A stretch of 64,000 nucleotides of DNA, taken from NCBI RefSeq assembly GCF_003094615.1, contig NZ_QDKO01000015.1, positions 158,443 through 222,442 of the forward strand, written 5' to 3'. Positions 42,527 through 51,514 of this stretch are shown here, piece after piece. Source of the DNA: Caulobacter radicis (GTDB taxonomy: Bacteria; Pseudomonadota; Alphaproteobacteria; Caulobacterales; Caulobacteraceae). Under the pieces are notes generated by a model, which worked only from the letters and a program-made list of their open reading frames with translations, had not been told where the DNA came from and made no database searches. Position numbers and translations under genes: made by a program. The number at the start of each line of letters is the position of its first letter. Within the stretch, counting starts at the first letter, position 1.

Positions 42527-42626
42527 CCGTAAAATCCCCGCGAAAGCGGGGACCCAGGTGTTTCATCGTCGAGCGCCCAGGGCTTCAGAAAAAGCCTAGG
42601 TCCCCGCTTTCGCGGGGATTTTACGG
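42527..42626. repeat. inverted repeat with 28-nt perfect arms
   Basis: Arms 42527-42554 and 42599-42626 are perfect reverse complements, each centred on CCCCGCGAAAGCGGGG, itself a small hairpin. It fills the gap between the antiporter gene and the convergent carboxylase gene, ending three bases before the latter's stop. Confidence 0.85.
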
Positions 42627-42629
42627 AGA

Positions 42630-44597
42630 TTAGTGCTCGGCCGCCTCCAGCCGCGCCAGCACCACGCCCTCGGCCACCTGGCCGCCGGCCACGGCCGACA
42701 GCTCGCCGACCACGCCGTCGAACGGCGCGGCCAGGGCGTGCTCCATCTTCATGGCTTCCAGCACCAGCAGGGTCTGGCCCTTGGTGACCGACTGGCCGGC
42801 CGAAACCGCCACGGACACCACCTTGCCCGGCATCGGCGACAGGATCGCCCCGTCCGACGCCGCGCCATGCGCGCCGCCGCCGACCTGCGGCGAAAAATCG
42901 AACTCGCGCACGTCGCCGCCCTCGAACACATAGAGCGGATCGCGGCCGTAGACTCCGGGCAGCACGTCGACGTCGTCCAGCGGCCGGCCGTCCTCGACGG
43001 TGATGTCCCACGACCAGTCGTCACCGGCGCCGGTCACCAGACCCACGCGCAGCGGGACCCTGGCGCCGTCCACGGTCAGCGGCAGCGCCATGGCCGCGCG
43101 CGGCGCGCCCATGCGGAAGCCCAGCAGGCGCGACGGCGCGCTGGCCCACGGATCGGCCTTGGGCTGGTCGGCGGCCATGAAGGTCTCGAGACGATGGCCA
43201 ATCGCCGCCAGGGTCGGGGCGTCCGAGAACTGGCGCTCGATCAGCTCGTCCAGCCGCGCGGCGATGAAGCCGGTGTCGATCGCGCCCTCGACGAAGTCCG
43301 GATGGCTGGCGCAGGCGGCCAGGAAGGCGGCGTTGGTCTTCACGGGATAGACCTCGACCAGCTTGCAGGCCTCGGCCAGGCGATGGGCGGCGTCCTCGCG
43401 ATCGACGCCATGGGCGATCAGCTTGGCGATCATCGGATCGTAGAAGGGCGTGACCTCGCCACCCTCCTCCACCGCGCTGTCGACGCGCACGTCGCCTTCG
43501 GGCAGGCGAAAATGCTTCAGCGGACCGGTCGAGGGCAGGAAGCCGGTCGCCGGGTTCTCGGCATAGAGGCGCGCCTCCATGGCCCAGCCTTGCAGCTCGA
43601 TCTCGTCCTGGGCCAGCGGCAGCGGCTCGCCCGAGGCGACGCGCAGTTGCCATTCGACCAGGTCCTGGCCGGTGACCATCTCGGTGACCGGATGCTCGAC
43701 CTGCAGGCGGGTGTTCATCTCCATGAACCAGATGCGGTCGGCGCGCAGGCCCTCGCTGGCGTCGGCGATGAACTCCACCGTGCCCGCGCCCACATAGCCG
43801 ACGGCCTGGGCCGCGCGCACGGCCGCGCCGCACACCGCCTCACGCGTCTCCTCGTCCATGCCGGGGGCCGGAGCCTCCTCGATGACCTTCTGGTGGCGAC
43901 GCTGCAGCGAGCAGTCGCGCTCGAACAGGTGCACGACGTCGCCGAACTGGTCGCCGAACACCTGCACCTCGATGTGGCGCGGGCGGGTGACCCACTTCTC
44001 CAGCAGCACGCGGTCGTCGCCGAAGCTGGCGGCGGCCTCGCGACGGCACGAGCCCAGGGCCTCGACGAAGTCTTCGGCCCGGTCGACCTTGCGCATGCCC
44101 TTGCCGCCGCCGCCGGCCACGGCCTTGATCAGAACGGGGAAGCCGATCTTCCCGGCCTCGGCGGTCAGCCGCTCGACCGACTGGTCGTCGCCCAGGTAGC
44201 CGGGCGTGGTCGGCACGCCGGCCTCTATCATCACCTTCTTGGCGGCGTCCTTCAGGCCCATGGCGCGGATGGCCGAGGGCGGCGGGCCGATCCAGACGAG
44301 CCCTGCGTCGATCACCGCCTGGGCGAAGTCGGCGTTTTCCGAGAGAAAGCCATAGCCGGGGTGGATCGCCTCGGCGCCGGTCTGGCGCGCGGCGGCCAGG
44401 ATCTTGGCCGGATCGAGATAGCTTTCACGGGCCGGCGAGCCGCCGATCAGGATGGCCATGTCGGCCTCCATCACGAACGGAGCGTGGCTGTCGGCCTCCG
44501 AATGGACGGCGATGGTGCGCACGCCCATCTCGCGCGCGGTGCGGATGATCCGGCGCGCGATCTCGCCGCGATTGGCGATCAGAACCGACTCGATCAA
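42630..44597 (-). CDS. biotin-dependent acyl-CoA carboxylase alpha chain (methylcrotonyl-CoA type)
   Basis: Initiation at TTG 44597 fits with a GAGGAGGA ribosome-binding site, giving 655 residues. Domain order: biotin carboxylase (1-445) with Gly-Gly-Gly-Gly-Lys-Gly-Met and Phe-Glu-Arg-Asp-Cys-Ser, a linker, and biotinyl domain with Glu-Ala-Met-Lys-Met-Glu-His at the end. The Ile-Gly-Pro-Pro-Pro-Ser-Ala-Ile-Arg-Ala-Met-Gly segment is nearer to 3-methylcrotonyl-CoA carboxylase (LiuD/MccA) than to propionyl-CoA carboxylase. The beta chain and leucine degradation genes are not adjacent in this window. Confidence 0.82.
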   Translation of the reverse strand: MIESVLIANRGEIARRIIRTAREMGVRTIAVHSEADSHAPFVMEADMAILIGGSPARESYLDPAKILAAARQTGAEAIHPGYGFLSENADFAQAVIDAGLVWIGPPPSAIRAMGLKDAAKKVMIEAGVPTTPGYLGDDQSVERLTAEAGKIGFPVLIKAVAGGGGKGMRKVDRAEDFVEALGSCRREAAASFGDDRVLLEKWVTRPRHIEVQVFGDQFGDVVHLFERDCSLQRRHQKVIEEAPAPGMDEETREAVCGAAVRAAQAVGYVGAGTVEFIADASEGLRADRIWFMEMNTRLQVEHPVTEMVTGQDLVEWQLRVASGEPLPLAQDEIELQGWAMEARLYAENPATGFLPSTGPLKHFRLPEGDVRVDSAVEEGGEVTPFYDPMIAKLIAHGVDREDAAHRLAEACKLVEVYPVKTNAAFLAACASHPDFVEGAIDTGFIAARLDELIERQFSDAPTLAAIGHRLETFMAADQPKADPWASAPSRLLGFRMGAPRAAMALPLTVDGARVPLRVGLVTGAGDDWSWDITVEDGRPLDDVDVLPGVYGRDPLYVFEGGDVREFDFSPQVGGGAHGAASDGAILSPMPGKVVSVAVSAGQSVTKGQTLLVLEAMKMEHALAAPFDGVVGELSAVAGGQVAEGVVLARLEAAEH

Positions 44598-44808
44598 CGC
44601 GTTCCTCCTCAGGACGAGGCGGTTAGGGGCCAGCCTCTGTCGCATGCTTCGTTATCGGCCGAGGTTTATGCCCTAAAACACCGATAGGCCAGCACGACCT
44701 TTGCCGCACGCCGCGACAACGCCGCCAGCTTGCCCCCTGCCCTCGCCGTTGCAAAGCGCCGCCATGTCTTCCTAGATCACGGCTCGTACAGCGTCGCCCG
44801 GAGGAAGC

Positions 44809-45840
44809 ATGCCCATCGACACCTCGCGACGGGCCATGGCCCTCGGGGCCGCCGCCCTGGCCCTGACGCCCGCCGCCGTCCGCGCCGAGCCGATGCTGCG
44901 CCTGCCGAACATGCCGCTGCACGATCCGTTCATGGTCGCCGACGAGAAGGCGGGCCTCTACCGGCTCTACACCTCCAACATCGCGCGGCTCAGCGGCGCG
45001 CCGGGCCTGGGCGTGATGATGTACGTCAGCCGCGACCTGCTGGATTGGGAAAAGCCGCGCTGCGTGTTCCAGGCGCCCGCCGACGCCTGGTTCAAGGGCG
45101 GGGCCTGGGCGCCGGAGGTTCATGAGTGGCGGGGCCGCTGGTTCCTCTTCGCCACCTTCCACGACGAGGCCGCGCTGCTGCCGCCGGCCGGCAAGCGCAG
45201 GCCCTACCGGCGCGGCACGATCCTGGCGATCGCCGACGGCCCCGAGGGTCCGTTCACGCTGGTCCGCGACGGCGAGCCGGTTGCCCCTAAAGCGCTGATG
45301 ACCCTGGACGGCACGCTCTACGTCGCTCCGGACGGTCGCCCCTGGTACGTCTATTCGCGCGAGTGGCTGCAGGTCGGCGACGGGGCCATCGAGGCCCTGC
45401 CCCTGACGGACGACCTGGCCGCCGCAGGCCCGCCCCGCACGCTCTTCACCGCCAGCCAGGCGCCCTGGGCCGACGGCAAGAAGCAGCCCGAGGGCGATCT
45501 CGCCTACGTCACCGACGGCCCGCAGCTGTTCACGACGAAGACGGGCCAGCTGCTGATGCTGTGGTCCAGCTACGACAAGAACGGCTACGTCCAGTCGCAG
45601 GCGCGCTCGAAGAGCGGAACGATCGAGGGGCCCTGGGAGCAGCTGCCGCCGCTGGTCCGCCACGACAGCGGCCACGGCATGCTGTTCAACCGCTTCGACG
45701 GCCAGCTGATGATGGTGGTCCACCGCCCCTTCAAGAACGCCCGCGGCAAGCTCTACGAGATGCGCGACGCCGGGGACCGGCTGGAGATCGTGCGGCAGAG
45801 GGTGGATTTGGACGGGGATGAGAAAACCCTCTCTCTTTGA
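44809..45840 (+). CDS. exported GH43-like glycoside hydrolase
   Basis: The 343-residue product has a signal peptide (Ser-Arg-Arg-Ala-Met-Ala, hydrophobic run, Val-Arg-Ala). The mature part has five-bladed propeller features of GH43/GH32-like enzymes: Leu-His-Asp-Pro-Phe-Met near residue 39 (catalytic base Asp), Trp-Ala-Pro-Glu-Val-His-Glu-Trp, and Trp-Tyr-Val-Tyr-Ser-Arg-Glu-Trp. It lies at the left end of the sulfatase/fucose locus. The last seven residues and the stop are provided by an inverted repeat. The sugar bond is not known. Confidence 0.78.
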   Translation: MPIDTSRRAMALGAAALALTPAAVRAEPMLRLPNMPLHDPFMVADEKAGLYRLYTSNIARLSGAPGLGVMMYVSRDLLDWEKPRCVFQAPADAWFKGGAWAPEVHEWRGRWFLFATFHDEAALLPPAGKRRPYRRGTILAIADGPEGPFTLVRDGEPVAPKALMTLDGTLYVAPDGRPWYVYSREWLQVGDGAIEALPLTDDLAAAGPPRTLFTASQAPWADGKKQPEGDLAYVTDGPQLFTTKTGQLLMLWSSYDKNGYVQSQARSKSGTIEGPWEQLPPLVRHDSGHGMLFNRFDGQLMMVVHRPFKNARGKLYEMRDAGDRLEIVRQRVDLDGDEKTLSL

Positions 45841-46020
45841 GAGAGGGAGGGGCCCGCCGCGCCAGCGGTGGGAGGGTGAGAGGCTTCACCGCCTGCCGAC
45901 AAACCTCCGCCCGCTTCACGAAACACAGGGGTTCCGCACTTCAATCCGACAAGCTCAAACCTCTCACCCTCCCATGGCTTCGCCATGGGCCCCTCCCTCT
46001 CTCTCAGAGAGAGGGATTTT
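45823..46020. repeat. inverted repeat that forms the 3' ends of two convergent genes
   Basis: Arms 45823-45882 and 45961-46020 are imperfect reverse complements, both with CCCTCTCTCT and GAGAGAGGG palindromes. The left arm encodes the final Lys-Thr-Leu-Ser-Leu and stop of the GH43-like gene, and the right arm the final Glu-Asn-Pro-Ser-Leu and stop of the formylglycine-enzyme gene. Insertion of the element probably supplied both ends. Confidence 0.8.
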
Positions 46021-46921
46021 CGTACGCCACCCGGAACCCCACGTGCGAGGTTCCGATCCCCTCTTCCTGGGCCTGCCAGGCGGCGGGGCGGAAGTTGGCG
46101 CAGTAGTTGAAGGCGCAGAGGAACGAGCCGCCCTTGATCAGGCGCTCGACGCCCGAGGTTCCGGCGGCGCTGGCCGTCCACTCCCAGACATTGCCGATCA
46201 TGTCGACCAGGCCGAAGGCGTTGGGCGTAAAGCAGCCGACCGGCGCCAGGCCCGTGAAGTGATCTTCGTTGCTCTGGGCCAGCGGGAACTCGCCCTGCCA
46301 GGTGTTGGCGGTCGGCTTGCCCTCGTCGTCATAGGCCCAGGCCTGCGGCGCGCGCGGGCCGGACTGGTCGCCGCGCGCGGCCCGTTCCCACTCGGCCTCG
46401 GTGGGCAGGCGACCGCCGGCCCAGCGGGCATAGGCGGCCGCGTCGGCATAGGCCACATGCACCACGGGCTCGTCGGCATGGGCCAAGTCATCGGCCCCGC
46501 CGCCGTGCGGACGGCGCCAGTTGGCCTTGCGGACCAGCTTCCACCACTGGCCGGCGTCGTCCATGCCCGACAGGTGCTCGGGCTGCACGAACACCGCCGA
46601 GCCCCCGTCGCGTTCGCCTTGCGTGACGTAGCTGGTGGCGTCGACGAAGGCGGCGAACTGGCGGTTGGTCACCTCGTGGCGATCGAGCCAGAAGCCCTCG
46701 ACCTTCACCGCCCTGCCCGGCCGTCCCGGACCGTCCTCGCCCAGCGACACCTCGCCGGCGGGAATGAAGGCGCGGCCCTCCTGGGTCTTGCAGGCGCCAG
46801 GAGGCGCGGCGCGGATCGCCGCGACCTCGACGCCCGCCGGGTCGGCGGTCGTGAAGCCGCCGGCCGCGAGGCCCGCGACCAGCACGACCACCGCCGCCGC
46901 TCCAGGAAGGCCGCGCCGCAT
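46004..46921 (-). CDS. formylglycine-generating enzyme (SUMF1/EgtB family), sulfatase activator
   Basis: The 305-residue protein has an N-terminal hydrophobic stretch (about 8-25) that may anchor or export it. The FGE-sulfatase domain is clear: Phe-Trp-Leu-Asp-Arg-His-Glu-Val-Thr-Asn, Gly-Gly-Arg-Leu-Pro-Thr-Glu-Ala-Glu-Trp-Glu, Gly-Asn-Val-Trp-Glu-Trp-Thr and the cysteines Cys269 and Cys274 of Gly-Gly-Ser-Phe-Leu-Cys that bind copper in such enzymes. It oxidises the sulfatase cysteine to formylglycine. Its ATG overlaps the stop of the sulfatase gene (ATGA), a strong functional pairing. Confidence 0.87.
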   Translation of the reverse strand: MRRGLPGAAAVVVLVAGLAAGGFTTADPAGVEVAAIRAAPPGACKTQEGRAFIPAGEVSLGEDGPGRPGRAVKVEGFWLDRHEVTNRQFAAFVDATSYVTQGERDGGSAVFVQPEHLSGMDDAGQWWKLVRKANWRRPHGGGADDLAHADEPVVHVAYADAAAYARWAGGRLPTEAEWERAARGDQSGPRAPQAWAYDDEGKPTANTWQGEFPLAQSNEDHFTGLAPVGCFTPNAFGLVDMIGNVWEWTASAAGTSGVERLIKGGSFLCAFNYCANFRPAAWQAQEEGIGTSHVGFRVAYENPSL

Positions 46922-48693
46922 CAGCGCGCGCCGGCCTTGGCGGGCGCGGGCGCTCCGGCAGCCGGTTGCGGCGGCGGCAGGACCACGCCGTTCTGGGCGG
47001 CGTAGCGGTTCCAGGCCTCGACCAGTTCCTTCAACTTGTCGGGCTGGCTGGACGCCAGGTCGACGGCTTCGGCCGGGTCGCTCTTGAGGTTGAAGAGCTG
47101 CCAGTTGGCCGGCAGCACCGCCTCGCGCGAATAGGCCGCCCCGCCCGGCGCGCTGGGTAGATAGATCGCCTTCCAGTCGCCCTGGCGCACGGCGCGGCGG
47201 AAGAACAGCTCCCAGGCCACCAGGTCCTGCGGACCGCGCACGCCGGCGTCGGGGCTGGAGAGCGCGGCGACCCACGAGCGGCCGATCGATGGGGCCACCG
47301 CGCGACCGCGATAGGTCTCGGGACGCTTCACCCCGGCCAGCTCCAGCACCGTGGCCTCGACGTCGGCCACGTGGGCCAGGGAGTCGACGATGCGGCCGTC
47401 GCCCTTGACGCCCGGCCCCTCGACGATGGCCGGCGTGTGGATGCCGCCCTCGGTGGTGTAGCCCTTGACCTGGCGGGTCGGCGCCGTGGCCGCCTGCGCC
47501 CAGCCGGGGCCGTAGCCCACGTGCGAGGAGCCGGCGCCCAGGTTGTCGAAGCTGTTGTCGACCGGCAACGTCGCCAGCTTGGCCGGATCGGGCACGCCGC
47601 GGATGGTGTCGATGCGGCTGCCTTCCGCGCCATTGTCCGACAGGAAGACGATGACGGTGTTGTCGTACTGGCCCGAGGCCTTCAGGGCGGCGACCACCTT
47701 GCCGATGTTCTGGTCCATGCGGTCGACCATCGCCGCGTAGATCTCCATCCGGCGCGACTGGTCCTTCTTCTCGGCGGGGCTCAGCGAGCTCCAGGCCGGG
47801 GTGTCGACGAACGGATGCGGCTTGACGTCCTTGGCGACCAGGCCCAGCGCCTTCAGCTTGGCCAGCCGCTGCTCGCGCAAGGCCTCGTAGCCGGCGTCGT
47901 AGCGGCCCTTATATTTCGCGATGGTCTCGGGCGGCGCCTGCAGCGGCCAGTGCGGCTCGGTGAAGGTCAGGTAGGCGAAGAACGGCCGGCCGTCGCCCGC
48001 GCCCTCGCGAATGAACTGGGCCATCTTGTCGCCGTAGAAGTCGGCCGAGTAGACGCCCTTGGGATAGGTCACGACCTTGCCGTCCTCGCGGAAGGTCGAG
48101 GCCGCGCCAGCGGCCTTGTAGGCCTCGGTCTGGTCCTCGCCGAAGTGGTTCTGCAGGCCCTGCAGCAAGGCGTAGGACCGCTCGAAGCCGCGCGCGGCCG
48201 GCGACTGGTCGTCGGCCAAACCCAGGTGCCACTTGCCGGCCATCAGGGTGCGATAGCCGCTGTCGCGCAGCAGTTCGGCCACGGTCACCGAGCGATCGTT
48301 GAGATAGCCCTCGTAGCCCGGCCTGCCCTTCTGGCCGGGGCTCAGCACCTCGGCCATCGAGCCAAGGCCGACCTGGTGGTTGTCCGACCCCGTCATCAGC
48401 ATCGAGCGGGTGGGCGAGCAGGTCGGCGCGGTGTGGAAGCCCGACAGGCGCACGCCGGCCTTGGCCAGGGCGTCCAGATTCGGCGTCTCGATCTCGCCGC
48501 CGAAGGCTCCGAGATCAGAATAGCCCAAGTCATCGGCGACGATGATCAAGAAGTTCGGACGCTTCTCGACCGCGCGGGTCGCGGCCGCAGCCACGGGTTC
48601 CGCGGCGCTGGCGAAGCCGCCCGCCAGGCTGGTCGCGGCGATCAGGGCGCCGGCCAGAAGCCGTCCGCGCAGGGTCGTGTGATGGGTCTTCAT
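46921..48693 (-). CDS. arylsulfatase-type sulfatase (S1 family)
   Basis: The 590-residue protein has a signal peptide (cut near Ala-Ser-Ala-Ala, residue 31) and Phe-Leu-Ile-Ile-Val-Ala-Asp-Asp-Leu-Gly-Tyr-Ser-Asp as metal ligands. The active-site motif is Cys92-Ser-Pro-Thr-Arg, in which Cys is converted to formylglycine, followed by Ser-Met-Leu-Met-Thr-Gly. Late Gly-Tyr-Arg-Thr-Leu-Met-Ala-Gly-Lys-Trp-His is typical of S1_4-like enzymes. It removes sulfate esters, probably from a sulfated glycan, because fucosidase and TonB receptor genes lie next to it. Divergent from the receptor gene. Confidence 0.9.
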   Translation of the reverse strand: MKTHHTTLRGRLLAGALIAATSLAGGFASAAEPVAAAATRAVEKRPNFLIIVADDLGYSDLGAFGGEIETPNLDALAKAGVRLSGFHTAPTCSPTRSMLMTGSDNHQVGLGSMAEVLSPGQKGRPGYEGYLNDRSVTVAELLRDSGYRTLMAGKWHLGLADDQSPAARGFERSYALLQGLQNHFGEDQTEAYKAAGAASTFREDGKVVTYPKGVYSADFYGDKMAQFIREGAGDGRPFFAYLTFTEPHWPLQAPPETIAKYKGRYDAGYEALREQRLAKLKALGLVAKDVKPHPFVDTPAWSSLSPAEKKDQSRRMEIYAAMVDRMDQNIGKVVAALKASGQYDNTVIVFLSDNGAEGSRIDTIRGVPDPAKLATLPVDNSFDNLGAGSSHVGYGPGWAQAATAPTRQVKGYTTEGGIHTPAIVEGPGVKGDGRIVDSLAHVADVEATVLELAGVKRPETYRGRAVAPSIGRSWVAALSSPDAGVRGPQDLVAWELFFRRAVRQGDWKAIYLPSAPGGAAYSREAVLPANWQLFNLKSDPAEAVDLASSQPDKLKELVEAWNRYAAQNGVVLPPPQPAAGAPAPAKAGAR

Positions 48694-48919
48694 GACGCTT
48701 TCCCTCGTGTTCTCCCTTCCCCCTAAGGCCTCCGGCTCCGAGCGCTCTTACGACAATTTCGAAACGCCCTGTTGAGAATTTCTGCAATGCCGATCGGAGT
48801 AGTTGGGATTTAAAGCTCCCTCCGCACCGCAACGACGACGCATCGGCGAAGGGCCCGCCGACGCGTCAATGGCCGTCGTTTTCTGCGGTTGTTCTTGCAG
48901 TCTATGGGGGCTCCTCGCG

Positions 48920-51364
48920 ATGTCGGGCGTACTCGTTTCTATCCACCAGGCGAATACTCGCCGTGACCACAACCACGGCGCGACGCTGCGCCGCCTGACC
49001 TTGGCCGCCTCGTGCGTGGCCCTGATGGCCGGCGCCGCGCCCGCCTTCGCCGCCGAGACGCCTGCGAGCCCCGAGCCGACCACCGCCTCGGCGGACGACG
49101 CCGTGGGCCTCGACGCCGTGGTCGTCACCGCCCGCCGCCGCGACGAGGACGCCCAGACCGTGCCCGTCGCCGTCTCGGCCTTCGGCGGCGCCCAGCTGGA
49201 AGCCGCCCGCGCCTTCAACGTCCGCGACCTGCAAACCCTGTCGCCCAGCCTGTCGGTCAGCGTCACCAACCCGCGCAACACCAGCATCAACATCCGGGGC
49301 CTGGGCAACAACGTCTCGGTCTACAACGACGGCCTGCAGTCGGCCGTCGGCGTCTATCTGGACCAGGTCTATCTGGGCCGTCCGGGCCAGGCGGTGTTCG
49401 ACCTGGCCGACCTCGACTCCGTCCAGGTGCTGCGCGGCCCGCAGGGCACGCTGTTCGGCAAGAACACCTCGGCCGGCGCCCTCGTCATCGCCACCAAGGA
49501 GCCGAAGTTCACGCCGGAGTTCTCGGCCGACGTCACCGGCGGCAACTACGACTACTTCCAGGCCCACCTGATCGCCTCGGGCCCGATCGTCGAGGACAAG
49601 CTGGCCTACCGGGTCTCGCTGGCCAACACCCAGCGCGGCGGCTACATGACCAACGTCTATGACGGGTCGAAAACCCAGGACTATCACGACTTCGGCGGCC
49701 GGGTTCAGTTCCTGCTGACGCCGAACGAAAGCCTCTCCATCAAGCTCTCGGGCGACTACGGCCAGCAGTATTCCAACACCGCCGCCAGCGTGCTGACCGG
49801 CCTCTTCACCAACTACGCCGACAGCGGCGCGGCCTATCCCAACGGCTACCTGGCCCGCACGGCGCGCATCGGCTTCACGCCGCCGCCGATCGATCCGGAG
49901 GCCCGCCGCGTCTCGGTCAACACCAAGAACAGCTATTTCGAGACCCACGGCGGCGTCTCGGCCATCGTCGACTACAAGCTGGCCGACGCCACGATCACCT
50001 CGGTCACCGCCTGGCGCGGCTGGCACTGGCGCCCGCACAACGACGCCGACGGCACGACCGTCTCGGCGATCATCGACGCCCACCAGGACAACGACCAGCA
50101 GCAGTTCAGCCAGGAGCTGCGCATCCGCTCCGAAGGCGACCGCAAGCTCGATTACGTCGCCGGCCTCTACTACTTCTGGCAGGACCTCGAGGCCGAGGCG
50201 GTCAACTATTACGGCCCGGCGGCGGCCGACTGGTTGCTGGCGCCGGCGGCCGCCTCGGCGACGGTGCGGGCGGCGGCGCTGAACAACTACTCGATCGTCA
50301 GCCACTCCAGCCCCGAGACGACCAGCGCGGCGGCCTTCGCGCAAGGCACCTGGCACGTCACCGACCGCTTCGATATCACCGGCGGCCTGCGCTACACCTA
50401 CGAGAAGATGACCGGCTGGTTCGACCAGACGGCCTGGGGCGCGGACCTGTCGGGCCTCAGCGCCGCCGACCGGGCGACGGCTCTGGCCCTGCGCGCCCGC
50501 TTCGGCGCGGCCAATACGTTCTCGTCCAAGACCTCGGGCGACAGCCTGACCGGCAACGTCACCCTGGCCTACACCTTCGACAACGGCCCGCTCGTCTATG
50601 CGACCTACGCCCGGGGCTACAAGGCCGGCGGCCTGAACCTGTCGAACATCAACACCTCCGGAGCCAACGCCGTCGATCCGGTCATCGCGCCGGAGACCAT
50701 CGACGCCTACGAGGCAGGCCTGAAGAGCACCTGGTTCGACCGTCGCCTGACCGCCAACCTGGCCCTGTTCTGGACGAAGGACGACGGCTACCAGACCACC
50801 GCCGTCAACCTGATCAACAACACCAGCTACCTGACCAACGCCGGCAGCGTGCGCAGCCGCGGCGTCGAGCTGGACCTGCGGGCCGCGCCGATCCAGGGCC
50901 TGACCCTCTACGGCTCGACCACCTACAACGACGCCAGCTACACCAGCTACGAGCAGGCCGCCTGCCCGATCGAGATCCAGCTGTCGACCTACTGCAACCT
51001 CACCGGCCGCCGCCTGCCCGGCGCGTCGCTGTGGGCCGCCTCGACCGGCGGCGAGTATCGCAAGGCCGCCGGAACCTGGCGCGGCGACGGCCTCCAGGCC
51101 TATGCCGGCTACGACGCCAGCTACAAGTCGTCCTACTACACCAGCGCCTCGAACTCGGAATATTCCAAGATCAAGGGCTACACCCTGCTGAACCTGCGCG
51201 CCGGCATCGGCGCCGAGGACGGCAGCTGGGACCTGCAGGTCTGGGGCCGCAACGTCTTCGACAAGCTCTACTACCTGTCGCTGGGCGCGGGGAACACCGG
51301 CGCGATCACCGGCACGCTGGGCGATCCGCGCACCTTCGGCGTGACGCTGCGCGTGCGCCGCTAG
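48920..51364 (+). CDS. TonB-dependent outer membrane receptor
   Basis: I take the ATG at 48920, giving 814 residues with a signal peptide ending near Ala-Phe-Ala. The plug domain starts with Leu-Asp-Ala-Val-Val-Val-Thr-Ala-Arg-Arg-Arg (TonB-box-like) and has Ile-Arg-Gly-Leu-Gly, Val-Leu-Arg-Gly-Pro-Gln-Gly-Thr-Leu-Phe-Gly-Lys-Asn-Thr. The barrel follows and ends in Phe-Gly-Val-Thr-Leu-Arg-Val-Arg-Arg. It belongs to the group used by Caulobacter for sugars and aromatic compounds. Next to a divergent sulfatase gene it probably imports oligosaccharides. Terminated by a strong hairpin. Confidence 0.9.
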   Translation: MSGVLVSIHQANTRRDHNHGATLRRLTLAASCVALMAGAAPAFAAETPASPEPTTASADDAVGLDAVVVTARRRDEDAQTVPVAVSAFGGAQLEAARAFNVRDLQTLSPSLSVSVTNPRNTSINIRGLGNNVSVYNDGLQSAVGVYLDQVYLGRPGQAVFDLADLDSVQVLRGPQGTLFGKNTSAGALVIATKEPKFTPEFSADVTGGNYDYFQAHLIASGPIVEDKLAYRVSLANTQRGGYMTNVYDGSKTQDYHDFGGRVQFLLTPNESLSIKLSGDYGQQYSNTAASVLTGLFTNYADSGAAYPNGYLARTARIGFTPPPIDPEARRVSVNTKNSYFETHGGVSAIVDYKLADATITSVTAWRGWHWRPHNDADGTTVSAIIDAHQDNDQQQFSQELRIRSEGDRKLDYVAGLYYFWQDLEAEAVNYYGPAAADWLLAPAAASATVRAAALNNYSIVSHSSPETTSAAAFAQGTWHVTDRFDITGGLRYTYEKMTGWFDQTAWGADLSGLSAADRATALALRARFGAANTFSSKTSGDSLTGNVTLAYTFDNGPLVYATYARGYKAGGLNLSNINTSGANAVDPVIAPETIDAYEAGLKSTWFDRRLTANLALFWTKDDGYQTTAVNLINNTSYLTNAGSVRSRGVELDLRAAPIQGLTLYGSTTYNDASYTSYEQAACPIEIQLSTYCNLTGRRLPGASLWAASTGGEYRKAAGTWRGDGLQAYAGYDASYKSSYYTSASNSEYSKIKGYTLLNLRAGIGAEDGSWDLQVWGRNVFDKLYYLSLGAGNTGAITGTLGDPRTFGVTLRVRR

Positions 51365-51392
51365 ACCTCTTCTTCTCCTGGCTTCCCCGACT

Positions 51393-51419
51393 GGGCCCGC
51401 TTCACGGCGGGCCCTTTTT
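51393..51419 (+). terminator. rho-independent terminator of the TonB receptor gene
   Basis: An eight-base GC stem (51393-51400 with 51407-51414) and five T residues follow 29 bp after the stop. Confidence 0.88.
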
Positions 51420-51514
51420 CTTTGCCTGGACAGCTGCGCTTGATGGGAGGCGGATTGACTCGCCGCGCCGGCAGTGGAATTTTACCAGCAACATCGATTT
51501 TATAAATAAACGGG

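Noticed and set aside
42630..44597. Carboxylase alpha chain taken as propionyl-CoA carboxylase.
   Set aside because: The IGPPPSAIRAMG segment and overall pattern fit methylcrotonyl-CoA carboxylase better, though the difference is not absolute.
44598..44808. Possible gene or RNA in the gap before the GH43-like gene.
   Set aside because: No start with ribosome-binding site and no stable hairpin; probably the shared promoter region of divergent genes.
51365..51514. IclR-type operator before the aldo/keto reductase, matching the transporter promoter.
   Set aside because: Only a short TTTATAAA palindrome is present, unlike the TCATATATGA sites.
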